DNA of 64,000 nucleotides from an uncultured Candidatus Entotheonella sp. (GTDB lineage: Bacteria; Tectomicrobia; Entotheonellia; Entotheonellales; Entotheonellaceae): contig OX639990.1 in assembly GCA_951828535.1 (NCBI GenBank), forward strand, positions 1-64,000, given 5' to 3'. The translations under genes were made by a program, and so were the position numbers. The notes under the pieces were generated by a model that searched no databases, had not been told where the DNA came from, and saw only the letters and a list, made by a program, of their open reading frames with translations. Positions 25,549 through 35,972 of this stretch are shown one piece after another (within the stretch, counting starts at the first letter, position 1; each line of letters opens with the position of its first letter).

Positions 25549-25998
25549 CTAATCCGGCCGACTCGAAACGGCCAATTCCTCGGCGTTGCGTTTCATGCGC
25601 CCCAGCAGTGCCGCCAGTCCGCGCAGCCGCAGGGGAGAGATGACTTTGTGCAGTCCGAGTTGCTGGTAGAGGTTGGCGGGAGCGGCGGCGATGGCCGCCG
25701 GCGTGGCGCCGTTCAGGCCGCTGTGGAGGATGCTCGCGAAGCCGCGTACGGTTGGCGCCTCGCGGGGTACGTCGATGTGGTAGACGACGCGGCCGTCTTT
25801 CAGCGAGGCGTGCAGAAAGACGGGGCTCTGGCACTCATGCACTTGCTCCATGGTGTCGCGGGCGTTGTGCAGTTCCTCCGGTAGGTCGGGCAGCTCCATG
25901 GCGAATTCCAGGAGCAGTTCCAGGCGTTCCTCAGGCGAGGCGCTGCTGAATTCCTCGATGATGTCCTGCAGCGCCTCAGGGCATGCCGTCTCGTGCAT
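25549..25998 (-). CDS. sufE: Cysteine desulfurase-activating protein SufE
   Basis: A 149-aa sulfur acceptor that takes persulfide sulfur from SufS and passes it to SufB. The acceptor Cys is C56 in HECQSPVFLH, followed by the family's VPREAPTVRGFASIL and LHKVISPLRLRGLAALLGRM. It is the last gene of the suf operon. Its stop codon TAG (25549-25551) spans the junction with the insertion sequence: the first two bases are the TA target duplicate and the last is the terminal base of the element. No SufS gene is adjacent. Confidence 0.93.
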   Translation of the reverse strand: MHETACPEALQDIIEEFSSASPEERLELLLEFAMELPDLPEELHNARDTMEQVHECQSPVFLHASLKDGRVVYHIDVPREAPTVRGFASILHSGLNGATPAAIAAAPANLYQQLGLHKVISPLRLRGLAALLGRMKRNAEELAVSSRPD

Positions 25999-26000
25999 CG

Positions 26001-26300
26001 CTAGAAAATCCCCAGTTGGTCCTTGGCGTCTTCCGACAGCATGTCGGGGGTCCAGGGCGGGCTCCAGACGACCCTGATGTCAACGTCCTCGACGTTTTCC
26101 AGGGTTTTCAGCTGATTGTCGATCTGAGTCAGGATCATTGGACCGGCGGGGCAGGCGGGGCTGGTCAGGGTCATGGTCAGATCGATCTTCTGGTCGCCGA
26201 TCTCGAGGTCGTAAATCAGCCCCATGTCGACGATATTGATCCCGACCTCGGGGTCGATGATCTGCTTCAGGGCGTCGTAGACCGTTTCTTGCTCAAGCAT
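26001..26300 (-). CDS. sufT: SufT/MIP18-type iron-sulfur assembly protein
   Basis: A 99-aa DUF59 protein with IDPEVGINIVDMGLIYDLEI and TLTSPACPAGP, where C50 is the conserved cysteine of SufT, PaaD and CIA2-type cluster assembly factors. It helps load Fe-S clusters on target proteins. GGAGG lies seven bases before the ATG. Only two bases separate its stop from the sufE start. Confidence 0.88.
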   Translation of the reverse strand: MLEQETVYDALKQIIDPEVGINIVDMGLIYDLEIGDQKIDLTMTLTSPACPAGPMILTQIDNQLKTLENVEDVDIRVVWSPPWTPDMLSEDAKDQLGIF

Positions 26301-26327
26301 GTATGCCTCCTTCCAGGATGGCTGGAA

Positions 26328-26355
26328 AACCCCCCAACCCCCCTTGTCAGGGGGG
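26328..26355. repeat. C-tract hairpin repeat (half copy of the 41825 element)
   Basis: AACCCCCCAACCCCCCTTGTCAGGGGGG forms a strong CCCCCC-TTGTCA-GGGGGG hairpin between the Rieske gene and sufT. The same sequence makes up each end of the 100-base element at 41825-41924. On the suf transcript it could act as a processing site or partial terminator. Confidence 0.6.
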
Positions 26356-26379
26356 CTTCTAAAAACCCCTCGGGGGCGA

Positions 26380-26694
26380 CTACAGATCGACCTCGATACA
26401 GATGTCGTCGCCGTCGATTTTGACGTCATAGGTGTCCACCGGCTCGATTGCCGGCATGCACAAGGCGGCGCCGGTGCAGACGTCGAAGCGCGCGCCGTGC
26501 CGCGGGCAACTGACTTCCTTGCCGGCAAATTTGCCGTGCGCCAGGGGCGCGCCGTCGTGCGTGCACACGTCTTCAATGACGTAATACGCGCCGTCCACGT
26601 TGAACAGCGCAACCTCCAGGCCGTCCAGGTCCACCTGTTTCTTCTCGCCCGGGGCCAGTTCCCCCACTTCGCCTATCTTGACCCACTCCGCCAT
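26380..26694 (-). CDS. Rieske-type [2Fe-2S] ferredoxin of the suf operon
   Basis: A 104-aa Rieske protein of the oxygenase-ferredoxin type. Ligands are C44 and H46 in DVCTHDGAP and C63 and H66 in SCPRHGARFD. It lacks a membrane anchor, so it is soluble. In several bacterial suf operons a Rieske-like gene lies here and is presumed to supply electrons or be an early client. The ATG at 26694 follows AGAAGGA; a TTG three codons earlier is too close to it. Confidence 0.9.
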   Translation of the reverse strand: MAEWVKIGEVGELAPGEKKQVDLDGLEVALFNVDGAYYVIEDVCTHDGAPLAHGKFAGKEVSCPRHGARFDVCTGAALCMPAIEPVDTYDVKIDGDDICIEVDL

Positions 26695-26752
26695 ACCGGC
26701 CAATCCTTCTCGTTAAGTTCTGTATCCGATTGCCATCTTGTCGATGGCAGGG

Positions 26753-28081
26753 CTAAATTCTGTCCTCGATCGCCAAGCGGATTTTCTCCTGCACGCCTTC
26801 CACCGGAAACTCGGTGATCACCGTCTCGAAAAACCCCTGGACGATCAAGCGCTGCGCTTCCTGGCGCGACAGGCCCCGGCTCATCAGGTAGAACATTTGT
26901 TCGTCGTCCACCCGGCCGGTGGTGGAGCCGTGCTTGCAACGCACGTCGTCGGCCTCGATTTCGAGAATGGGCAGGGCATCGGCGCGCGCCTTCGGGCTCA
27001 GCAAGAGGCTGTGCAGGGCCTGGTAGGCGTTCGTCTGCTGGGCCTCCTTACGGAGGTGCAGGACACCGCGAAAGACGGTGCGCGCCCGGTCGAGAACGAC
27101 GCCCTTGGAGAGCAAATCGCTTTCGGTGTGCGGTGCCGTGTGGTCCTGGCGGGTCTGATGATCCAGATGCTGGCGCCCGTCGGCGAAGATCAGCCCGAAG
27201 AGTTTCGAGTAGCTGCCTGGCGCCCGTAGCCATACGCCCTGCGATGTCCAGTGCGTACGGCTGCCCAGTGTTGCCGTGGCCCAATGAAGTTGGCTGTCAG
27301 CGTCGAGCACGGCGCGCTGATGGCTGATCCCCCACAGGCGGCGGCTCCAGTTCTGGAGTTGCAGACAGGTCACCCGGGCGCCGCGCTTGAGAAAAATCTC
27401 GATAACGCCGTTGTGGAAGCCTGGCAGATCGGCCGATTGCGAAAACTGCTCATCCACGAAGGTCACCTGGCTCTGGGCACCGGCGATGAGTAGCAGGTGC
27501 GGCTGCACCATGCCGGCGGCCGCAGCATGTGCGGTCAGCGCCTGCAACGGCACCTGCACCTGAACGCCGCTGGGCACGTACAGAAAGACGCCGCCTTGCC
27601 ACAAAGCACCGTGCAGGGCCGTGAAGGCATCGGTATCGACAGGTACGGCCTCGGTCATGAAGTGCGCTGCGACGAGATCGGTATGCTGCTGCACCGCAGT
27701 GTCGAGGTCGCAAAAGATGACGCCCTGTGCGGCCAAATCGGCTTCGAATGTTTGCCACAGGGCGTTGCCGTCCTGGTGCACCAGCACGCCGCCGACGGTG
27801 GTTTCCGGCATGGCAAGATGCGGCGCCATATAGGCCGGCAATTCCTCACGGACAGAAACCGGCTCGACTTGCGGCGACAGCGCCGCGTACTGGCCGAGGT
27901 CCAGCCCACGCAGATCGGTACGCCGCCATGCCTCGTCGGTATCGGTCGGCATGGGCAACTCCTGGCTGAGTTGCCAGGCGGCGCGGCGCTTGTCGCGCAT
28001 CCACGCCGGTTCGTTCTTCGAGGCACTGAGCGCTTCGACCGCCTCGGCGCTCAGTTCACTCGCATTCGTTACAACGGCCAC
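26753..28081 (-). CDS. sufD: Fe-S cluster assembly scaffold subunit SufD
   Basis: A 442-aa beta-helix scaffold subunit that pairs with SufB and SufC. The C-terminal [42 protein letters not shown] has the conserved His and the YLMSRGL signature. The N-terminal helical region (PAWMRDKRRAAW, LPMPTDTDEAWRRTDL) is typical of SufD. It lies 12 bases after sufB. GGGAGGAGCAAC precedes the ATG. Confidence 0.95.
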   Translation of the reverse strand: MAVVTNASELSAEAVEALSASKNEPAWMRDKRRAAWQLSQELPMPTDTDEAWRRTDLRGLDLGQYAALSPQVEPVSVREELPAYMAPHLAMPETTVGGVLVHQDGNALWQTFEADLAAQGVIFCDLDTAVQQHTDLVAAHFMTEAVPVDTDAFTALHGALWQGGVFLYVPSGVQVQVPLQALTAHAAAAGMVQPHLLLIAGAQSQVTFVDEQFSQSADLPGFHNGVIEIFLKRGARVTCLQLQNWSRRLWGISHQRAVLDADSQLHWATATLGSRTHWTSQGVWLRAPGSYSKLFGLIFADGRQHLDHQTRQDHTAPHTESDLLSKGVVLDRARTVFRGVLHLRKEAQQTNAYQALHSLLLSPKARADALPILEIEADDVRCKHGSTTGRVDDEQMFYLMSRGLSRQEAQRLIVQGFFETVITEFPVEGVQEKIRLAIEDRI

Positions 28082-28093
28082 GTTGCTCCTCCC

Positions 28094-29515
<1,422 letters not shown>

Positions 29516-29559
29516 GAGCAATCTCCTTAAGTGCTGTTCCTGGCCGATTGACCGGGCCG

Positions 29560-30369
29560 CTAAGCGACCGGTTCGGCGTACTTCTCGCGGAGCCCGTCGT
29601 AGCCGCTTGCATCCAGTTTTTCGGCCATTTCCGCTCCGCCCGATTCAACGATTTGCCCATCTAGGAGGATGTGCACGAAATGCGGTTTGATGTAGTTCAA
29701 CAGGCGCTGATAGTGGGTGATGACGAGGACGCCGATCTCCGAGCCAGCGAGGGCGCTGACCCCTTCCGCCACCGTGCGCAGGGCATCGATGTCCAGACCG
29801 GAGTCGGTTTCGTCGAGAATGGCGAATTTCGGCTGCAGCATGGCGAGTTGCAAGACTTCAACGCGTTTCTTCTCCCCACCCGAAAAGCCCTCGTTCAGGT
29901 AGCGGCGCGCAAACGCCTGGTCGACACCGAGGTCCTTCATTTTGCCGAGCAGTTCGCGCCGGAACTCGCGCATCGGCACGAGCATGCCCTGACCGGTTGT
30001 TGTCTCTTGGGATTCGGCACTGGTATCGCGGGCGCGGCGCACGGCGCTGACCGAGCGGCGCAGGAAATCAGCCAGGGTGACGCCGGGAATGGTGGTGGGG
30101 TATTGGAAGGCGAGGAACAGGCCGCGATGGGCGCGTTCGTCAACGGCGAGATCGAGCAGGTTTTCACCGTCCAGCAAAATCTCGCCGCCGTCCACGCGGT
30201 ACTTCTCATTGCCCATGAGGGCGTAGGCCAGGGTGCTTTTGCCCGAGCCGTTGGGTCCCATCAGGGCGTGAATCTCTCCCTGTTTAATCTCCAGGTTCAG
30301 GCCCCGCAGGATGGGCTTGTCGTCGACACTGACCTGCAGGTTCCGAATACTCAAGTCCATGTGACTCAT
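29560..30369 (-). CDS. sufC: Fe-S assembly ATPase SufC
   Basis: A 269-aa ABC-type ATPase that drives the SufBCD scaffold. Walker [10 protein letters not shown] (about residues 38-46), signature [17 protein letters not shown] and Walker [17 protein letters not shown] are intact. SufC precedes sufB here, as in Gram-positive and cyanobacterial-like operons. A GGGAG box lies only two bases from the first ATG; the next ATG, three codons on, is possible. Confidence 0.96.
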   Translation of the reverse strand: MSHMDLSIRNLQVSVDDKPILRGLNLEIKQGEIHALMGPNGSGKSTLAYALMGNEKYRVDGGEILLDGENLLDLAVDERAHRGLFLAFQYPTTIPGVTLADFLRRSVSAVRRARDTSAESQETTTGQGMLVPMREFRRELLGKMKDLGVDQAFARRYLNEGFSGGEKKRVEVLQLAMLQPKFAILDETDSGLDIDALRTVAEGVSALAGSEIGVLVITHYQRLLNYIKPHFVHILLDGQIVESGGAEMAEKLDASGYDGLREKYAEPVA

Positions 30370-30419
30370 TTCTCCCTAAAGAAAGTCAATTCCGTCTCTT
30401 CAGCGCTGGGCGCCCGGCC

Positions 30420-31058
30420 TTACGCCGATGGCTTCTTCACCTGAAACTGGCAGCCGTGGTGCCCGTCAAGCTGTGAATGGCACAGCGTCACCGGCGATCC
30501 CAGGGCCAATTCCATCGCTTCAATTTCCATGTCGCACACTTCGCGGTGCTCGCGGGCCAGGCCGTAGTACGGACAACCGTACTCGGTCAACACGAAGGCG
30601 TCGGCTTCTTCGTCCACCTTGCTGGGAATGCCGTGCACCTCGAGCCAGGCCGCCAAGTCCTGCAACCGTTCCTGCACCGCGATGCCGTGCATTTGCTCGG
30701 CGTAACGACGCCCCAGGCGCGTACTGACCCGGCTCAAAAGCTGCTGCGCCAGTCCGGGATCGCCGAGCCGCAGCACTTCGCCGAGTAGGGCGTGCGCCAA
30801 GTCCATCGAGCCGCGCGCGAAGAGCTCGTGGCCTTTGTCCGAGAGGTTGTAGACGGCGTGCGGTCGGCCTCGCTTTTCGCGCACCGTGTCAGCCGTCACC
30901 AGACCGGCGGCGACCAGCGACGTCAACTGCTGGCGTACGGCCGTCGTGGTGACGCCCAACTCGGCTTCGATCTCCTTGATGCTGCGCCTGCCCTGGTGTT
31001 GCAGGAGACGCAGAATCTGACCAGCCGGCGAATTGTCATGTCGTATGTCGGATAACAT
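30420..31058 (-). CDS. sufR: SufR-type Fe-S sensing transcriptional regulator
   Basis: A 212-aa regulator with a winged helix-turn-helix (about residues 14-60, ELGVTTTAVRQQLTSLVAAGLV, then REKRGRPHAVYNLSDKG). Four C-terminal cysteines (C162, C175, C193, C203) have the spacing expected for a SufR-like [4Fe-4S] site. Family members repress the suf operon while holding a cluster. It is the first gene of the operon, 50 bases ahead of sufC, and the strong promoter upstream carries possible operator repeats. Confidence 0.88.
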   Translation of the reverse strand: MLSDIRHDNSPAGQILRLLQHQGRRSIKEIEAELGVTTTAVRQQLTSLVAAGLVTADTVREKRGRPHAVYNLSDKGHELFARGSMDLAHALLGEVLRLGDPGLAQQLLSRVSTRLGRRYAEQMHGIAVQERLQDLAAWLEVHGIPSKVDEEADAFVLTEYGCPYYGLAREHREVCDMEIEAMELALGSPVTLCHSQLDGHHGCQFQVKKPSA

Positions 31059-31071
31059 GGCTCAGTTCCCT

Positions 31072-31124
31072 CAATAAGAGAGGATAGTGCCGGGTAATGT
31101 AACGGCTGCCAGCCTTATTGTCAA
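31072..31124 (-). promoter_or_regulatory. suf operon promoter with inverted repeat
   Basis: On the minus strand TTGACA (31119-31124) and TACATT (31096-31101) are separated by 17 bases, a near-consensus sigma-70 promoter. An inverted repeat CAATAAG (31072-31078) and CTTATTG (31114-31120) brackets the start region, one arm overlapping the -35 box. It is a plausible SufR operator, although it differs from the cyanobacterial CAAC-N6-GTTG site. Confidence 0.6.
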
Positions 31125-31238
31125 TTTTATCTGTCAAAATATGCATTGGCCATCATTGATCCCTTGGGCTATGCTTGCGGTTCGTTTGGCACCCGTCTGT
31201 TTCGCTCGTTTCCACACCTGCACTGAATCCACAAAACC

Positions 31239-33509
31239 ATGACAGCAACCGACACCCTGAGTCGAGCCCGCGACGTTTTGTCTCAGCGCTTCGGGCACCG
31301 CGATTATCGGCCCGGTCAAGCCGCCATTATCGAAACGGTGCTGGAAGGGCGCGACGTTCTGGCCGTCATGCCGACCGGCAGCGGCAAATCCCTTTGCTAC
31401 CAATTGCCGGCGGTGGTTCGGGAGGGCTGTGCGCTGGTGATCTCACCGCTCATCGCCCTGATGAAGGATCAGGTTGACGCTTTGCAGGCGCAGGGCATCG
31501 CCGCCACGTACGTCAACAGCTCGCTGCCGCCGCGCGAACAGCAGGAGCGGCTGCAGGCGTGCCGGGCGGGCGTCTACGATCTGCTGTACATCGCGCCGGA
31601 GCGTTTTCGCAGCCCGCGCTTCGTAGAAGCCGTTTCCCGCATGCGGGTGTCGCTCTTCGCCATCGACGAAGCCCATTGCATCTCTGAGTGGGGGCACGAT
31701 TTTCGCCCCGATTACTTGCGTCTCCGCGAAGCTGTGGCGCTGCCGAATCGACCGCAGGTGCTGGCCCTCACCGCCACGGCGACGGTGGACGTGCAACAGG
31801 ACATCGTACAGCAGTTGGGCCGCCCGGACATGCAGCCCTTCGTGTATGGCTTCGACCGCCCTAACCTGGTTTATCGGGTGCTGACGCTGAACGGTCAGGC
31901 GGCCAAGCTGCAAGCCCTGCAGGAAGCGCTTGTCGCTCAGCGCGACGGCAGCACGATCGTCTACACCTCGACGCGCCGGGCGGCAGAGGAAGTCGCCGCG
32001 TTTCTGCAAGAGCGGGGCGCGGAGGTGCTTCTCTACCACGCCGGGCTGTCGGACGCGGCCCGCAAACAGGCGCAAGATGCCTTCATGGAGCGACCGAACG
32101 GTCTGATCGTGGCGACCAACGCCTTTGGCATGGGGATCGACAAGCCGGACGTGCGCTGCGTCGTGCACTTCAATCTGCCGCGCTCGCTGGAGGCCTATTA
32201 CCAGGAAGCCGGGCGCGCTGGGCGGGACGGCGCCGAGGCGCAGTGCGTGTTGCTGTTCAGCTACGGGGACGTGCGTATCCAGGAGTTTCTGGTTGAGCAC
32301 AACAACCCGACGCGCGAGGTGATGGAGCGGCTCTACGAGTCGATCGCGGGGGCGGGGCCGCCCGGTACGGACGTGCAATTGTCGGCCCTGCTGCGGCACT
32401 TGGGGCGTGGCAGTAGCGCCATGCAACTCGCCGCCGCTGCCCGGCTGTTGGAAAAGGCGGGTTACATCGAGCAACTGACGAATTTCGAGGCCGGGGACGA
32501 TCTGCCGGCCGGCACGCCGAGCATGCTGGTGCGCTTGGTCGGGGAACCGGTGCCGGGGCAGTCGCTGGTTTTGGATGATGGCCCCCTGCGGCGTCGCCGA
32601 CAAAACGAATTGGCCAAAGTCCGCCGCATGGTCGGCTACGCCAACGCCCGTCAATGCCGGCGGCAGAAGATACTGGGGTACTTCGGCGAGACTTGGGACA
32701 AGCCGAACTGTGCTGCCTGCGATCATTGCCTGAGCGATACCGTTCCCAAGAGCGCGGCGGCGAGTCCGGCGCGCATCCCTTCGGAGGGCGAATGGCTGGT
32801 TGTCCAAAAAGTCCTCAGTTGCGTGGCCCGCATGCGCGGACGCTATGGTCGCACCCGGGTGGTGCAGGTTCTGCAGGGCTCGCGGGCCAAGGAGATTCGC
32901 GATACGCACTTGGCGCGGCTATCGACGTACGGCATTCTGAAGGGCTCGCCGCGTCCGATGATCGACGCCTACATTGATGCGTTAATCGGCGCGGCCTGCC
33001 TGGACATCGTAGGGGATGAATTCCCGAAACTGGAAATTACGAATCACGGGCAGGCGGTGATGCGCCGCCAGCAGGATATCAAATTGCCGCTCTTGCCCGA
33101 TATTGGGACGACGCCCCGTCAAGCTGCCGCGCCGTCGGTTCGGCTCCGACCTGCCGGACCTGAGGGCTCCGCCGCGGCGATCCCATCGCTGACGCCTGAC
33201 GCGCTCTCCGCGGCGGATTTCCAGACCCCCTCGCAGACCTCGGAGCCCGAGCCCGAATATGACGCCGTTTTGCTGCAGCGCTTGCAGGCACGGCGCAAGG
33301 CACTGGCAGAGGCCGAGTCCCTGCCGGCGTACTGCATCGTCAACAACCGCACGCTGCGGGAGCTGGCGCAGCAGCAGCCCACCGAGCCCCATTCTCTGCT
33401 GCAGATTTACGGGATTGGTGAGGAGAAAGCCCGTAAGTACGGCGACATTCTTCTGGATGAGATTCGCGGCCATCTGGCCGCTAGCCGGGCAGCACGGGAT
33501 TCGCTGTAA
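31239..33509 (+). CDS. recQ: ATP-dependent DNA helicase RecQ
   Basis: A 756-aa 3'-5' DNA helicase of recombination repair. Order: Q-motif YRPGQ, Walker A MPTGSGKS (about 44-51), DEAHCISEWGHDFRPDY, GMGIDKPDVRCVVHFNLP, motif VI QEAGRAGRDG. The RQC zinc site is QCRRQKILGYFGE...CAACDHC. The C-terminal HRDC domain (LQARRKALAEAESLPAYCIVNNRTL...IYGIGEEKARKYG) follows a Pro/Ala-rich linker (about 625-665). The length is longer than E. coli RecQ (about 610) because of that linker. No clear ribosome site is seen before the ATG. Confidence 0.96.
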   Translation: MTATDTLSRARDVLSQRFGHRDYRPGQAAIIETVLEGRDVLAVMPTGSGKSLCYQLPAVVREGCALVISPLIALMKDQVDALQAQGIAATYVNSSLPPREQQERLQACRAGVYDLLYIAPERFRSPRFVEAVSRMRVSLFAIDEAHCISEWGHDFRPDYLRLREAVALPNRPQVLALTATATVDVQQDIVQQLGRPDMQPFVYGFDRPNLVYRVLTLNGQAAKLQALQEALVAQRDGSTIVYTSTRRAAEEVAAFLQERGAEVLLYHAGLSDAARKQAQDAFMERPNGLIVATNAFGMGIDKPDVRCVVHFNLPRSLEAYYQEAGRAGRDGAEAQCVLLFSYGDVRIQEFLVEHNNPTREVMERLYESIAGAGPPGTDVQLSALLRHLGRGSSAMQLAAAARLLEKAGYIEQLTNFEAGDDLPAGTPSMLVRLVGEPVPGQSLVLDDGPLRRRRQNELAKVRRMVGYANARQCRRQKILGYFGETWDKPNCAACDHCLSDTVPKSAAASPARIPSEGEWLVVQKVLSCVARMRGRYGRTRVVQVLQGSRAKEIRDTHLARLSTYGILKGSPRPMIDAYIDALIGAACLDIVGDEFPKLEITNHGQAVMRRQQDIKLPLLPDIGTTPRQAAAPSVRLRPAGPEGSAAAIPSLTPDALSAADFQTPSQTSEPEPEYDAVLLQRLQARRKALAEAESLPAYCIVNNRTLRELAQQQPTEPHSLLQIYGIGEEKARKYGDILLDEIRGHLAASRAARDSL

Positions 33510-33535
33510 GTCGGATTAACGAAGCGTAATCCGAC
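33510..33535. repeat. Palindromic GTCGGATTA repeat, copy 4 (perfect)
   Basis: GTCGGATTA (33510-33518) and TAATCCGAC (33527-33535) form a perfect 9-base-pair stem with an 8-base loop. It starts directly after the recQ stop and lies between convergent genes, so it may protect or end both transcripts. Confidence 0.75.
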
Positions 33536-33577
33536 ATTCCGCTAAACAACCGGCACGGTAGCAACCCTGATCTTGAC

Positions 33578-34585
33578 TTATAAGGTCACCACGATCTTGC
33601 CAAAATGGGCGGCGCTTTCCATGTAGGAAAGGGCTTGCCGCGATTCCTCGAACGGGAACGCGCGGTCGATAACCGGCCGCACGGTATGCAGCGACAGGGC
33701 GCGATTCATGGCTTCGAACATCGCCCGCGAGCCGACGTAGATGCCCTGCATGCGGATGCTCTTGCGCAGGATGGCCATGGGATCCATGGTGCCGCTGCCC
33801 GTCAGCACGCCGATGAGACTGACCGTGCCGCCGATGCGTACAGCCTGCAGCGATTTTTCCAGCGTGCCCACGCCGCCGACTTCCACCACGTGATCCACGC
33901 CGACGCCGTCGGTCAATTCCAGCACCCGTTTTTCCCAATCCGGCGTGGTTTTGTAGTTGATGCAGTCGGCTGCTCCGAGCTGCCTGGCCTGTTCCAGCTT
34001 CGCGTCGCTGCTGGACGTGACGATAGCCTTGGCCCCCGCCATGGCGGCGAATTGCAGGGCAAAAATCGACACGCCGCCGGTGCCCAGCACCAGGATGGTG
34101 TCGCCGGCCTGCAGGCCCCCCTTGGTCATCAACCCCTGCCAGGCGGTCACCGCGGCGCACGGCAGGGTGGCGGCTTCTTCATACGACAGATAGTCGGGCA
34201 CGTGCACCAGGCCGTCTTCGTGCAGGACGACCTGCTCAGCCAGCATGCCGTCGATCGCCCCGCCCAGCGCCGATTCGGCATGCGCCTGCGTCGGTTCCCC
34301 CGCCAGCCAGGTCTGCATGAAAATGCCCATGACCCGGTCGCCCGGCTTGACGCGGCTTGCGCCCGGCCCAACCTCGACAACCTCACCCGCGCCGTCCGAC
34401 AGCGGGATCAGCGGCACCCGCACGCCCCGGGCGCCGCCATGCTTGACGGTCATCAGATCCCGGTAATTCAGCGACGTTGCGCGGACTCGCACCCGCGTCT
34501 GCCCTGGCTGCAAGGCCGCTTCCTGCCGCTCCGCCAGCTTCAGGTTGTCGATGCCGAACGCGTCGCGAATTTCAAAGACTCTCAT
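33578..34585 (-). CDS. Zinc-independent medium-chain alcohol dehydrogenase/quinone oxidoreductase
   Basis: A 335-aa MDR-family NAD(P)H-dependent oxidoreductase. ATSLNYRDLMTVKHG and PLSDGAGEVVEVG lie in the catalytic half and VLGTGGVSIFALQFAAMAGA is the Rossmann glycine motif. The four structural-zinc cysteines of classical alcohol dehydrogenases are absent, so it is closer to quinone reductases. AGGAG lies nine bases before the ATG at 34585; a longer upstream frame shows no homology. It is convergent with recQ. Confidence 0.88.
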   Translation of the reverse strand: MRVFEIRDAFGIDNLKLAERQEAALQPGQTRVRVRATSLNYRDLMTVKHGGARGVRVPLIPLSDGAGEVVEVGPGASRVKPGDRVMGIFMQTWLAGEPTQAHAESALGGAIDGMLAEQVVLHEDGLVHVPDYLSYEEAATLPCAAVTAWQGLMTKGGLQAGDTILVLGTGGVSIFALQFAAMAGAKAIVTSSSDAKLEQARQLGAADCINYKTTPDWEKRVLELTDGVGVDHVVEVGGVGTLEKSLQAVRIGGTVSLIGVLTGSGTMDPMAILRKSIRMQGIYVGSRAMFEAMNRALSLHTVRPVIDRAFPFEESRQALSYMESAAHFGKIVVTL

Positions 34586-34638
34586 AATCGGTGGCTCCTT
34601 TCGTGCCTGGATAATGCTGTTCACGTGAAGCGGAAATT

Positions 34639-35937
34639 GTGACACAACCTCGCCGGGCGCCGCACGGCGTGTTATTCTTTCCTGACCACAGGCTAGCCCA
34701 CCCCAACCGATTTCCGAGACCGTCAACGAAAGCGAACACCTTGTCCGACCCCGCATCGTTCGATCCCGACCGCTATCCGTCCGACGTGCAAATCGTGGAG
34801 CACCAAGGGCGCGCGTTCTTGCTGGTGGGCACCGCCCATATTTCGCAGGAGTCCGCCGAACTGGTGCGGCAGGTCATCAGCACAGAGCAGCCGGATTGCG
34901 TGTGCGTGGAACTGGACACGCAGCGCTATGCGGCGCTGTCGGCGGGCAGCCGGTGGGAGGACCTCGACCTCAAGGAGGTCATTCGCAAGCGCCAGCTCAG
35001 CGCCCTGCTGGCCAACCTGATCCTGGCATCCTATCAGAAGCGGCTGGGGGGCCAATTGGGCGTGACGCCGGGCACGGAACTGCTGGAGGCGACTAAGGTC
35101 GCGGGGGAGCACGACATACCCGTGGCGCTGTGCGACCGCGCCGTGCGGGTAACCATGCTGCGAGCCTGGCGTTCCACGTCGTTTCTGCGCAAGTTCTGGT
35201 TGCTGTCGGTTCTCATCGGCAGCATGTTCGACAGCACCCGCGTTTCCGAAGACGATCTGCGCGACATCCGGCAGAAAGACGTTCTCACCGAGCTGCTCCA
35301 GGAACTCGGCACCATGTTCCCGGCACTGCACAAGGTGCTCATCGGCGAGCGCGACCTGTACCTGGCGGAAAAAATGCGTCAGTCCGAGGGCGAACGGGTG
35401 GTAGGCGTGGTCGGCGCAGCGCACGTGCCCGGCATTGTGCGGGCGCTGCAGGCCTCAACTCCCGTCGACTTGGACAAGCTCGACACGGTCCCGCCGACGC
35501 TGCCGATCGGCAAGTGGCTGGGCTGGGCCATTCCCGCCCTGATCATCGCGGCCATTGCCGCCATCGGCTGGCAGAAAGGCGCTGCTGCCATGGGCGACAG
35601 CGTGCTCTACTGGGTTCTGGTCAACGCCATCCCCTGCGCAATCGGCGCCACCGTGGCGCTGGCGCATCCGCTGACGATCCTCGCCGGCCTCGTGGCCGCG
35701 CCGCTCACCAGCCTGACCCCGGTCATCGGCGCCGGATACGTCACCGCCTTCGTGCAGGCGTACGTCGCCCCGCCCCTGGTTCACGAGTTGCAGACCATTG
35801 CGGAGGACATGCGGGTTCCGAGGAACTGGTGGCGCAACCGGCTGCTGCGCATCTTCCTGGCGTTCATTCTGCCGACGCTCGGCAGCCTCATCGGCACCTA
35901 CGTCGGCGGCTACGGTATTTTGACGGACCTGTTCTGA
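34639..35937 (+). CDS. TraB/PrgY-family membrane protein
   Basis: TraB/PrgY (TIKI-related) family protein, a fold linked to metal-dependent peptidases and pheromone shutdown. The soluble part has VGTAHISQESAELV and the second motif VVGVVGAAHVPGIVRAL; Glu and Arg follow in IGERDLYLAEKM. The C-terminal 150 residues hold about four membrane helices (WAIPALIIAAIAAIGW; GATVALAHPLTILAGLVAAPL; FLAFILPTLGSLIGTYVGG). The start is uncertain: a GTG at 34639 gives 432 aa with an unstructured head, and a TTG at 34741 gives 398 aa beginning close to the domain. Physiological role here unknown. Confidence 0.8.
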   Translation: MTQPRRAPHGVLFFPDHRLAHPNRFPRPSTKANTLSDPASFDPDRYPSDVQIVEHQGRAFLLVGTAHISQESAELVRQVISTEQPDCVCVELDTQRYAALSAGSRWEDLDLKEVIRKRQLSALLANLILASYQKRLGGQLGVTPGTELLEATKVAGEHDIPVALCDRAVRVTMLRAWRSTSFLRKFWLLSVLIGSMFDSTRVSEDDLRDIRQKDVLTELLQELGTMFPALHKVLIGERDLYLAEKMRQSEGERVVGVVGAAHVPGIVRALQASTPVDLDKLDTVPPTLPIGKWLGWAIPALIIAAIAAIGWQKGAAAMGDSVLYWVLVNAIPCAIGATVALAHPLTILAGLVAAPLTSLTPVIGAGYVTAFVQAYVAPPLVHELQTIAEDMRVPRNWWRNRLLRIFLAFILPTLGSLIGTYVGGYGILTDLF

Positions 35938-35972
35938 GCTTGCCGGGGATGGGTGACGGGCAGGGGCAGGTG

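Larger units (their letters stand above)
24737..25549 (+). mobile_element. IS5-family (IS427-like) insertion sequence
   Basis: An 813-base element with terminal inverted repeats GGGCCTGTTaACAC (24737-24750) and, on the other strand, GGGCCTGTTcACAC (25536-25549), 13 of 14 identical. It is flanked by the dinucleotide TA on both sides (24734-24735 and 25550-25551), consistent with a 2-base target duplication. It carries one transposase in two overlapping frames. The clean ends and open frames suggest an element that moved recently. Confidence 0.9.
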
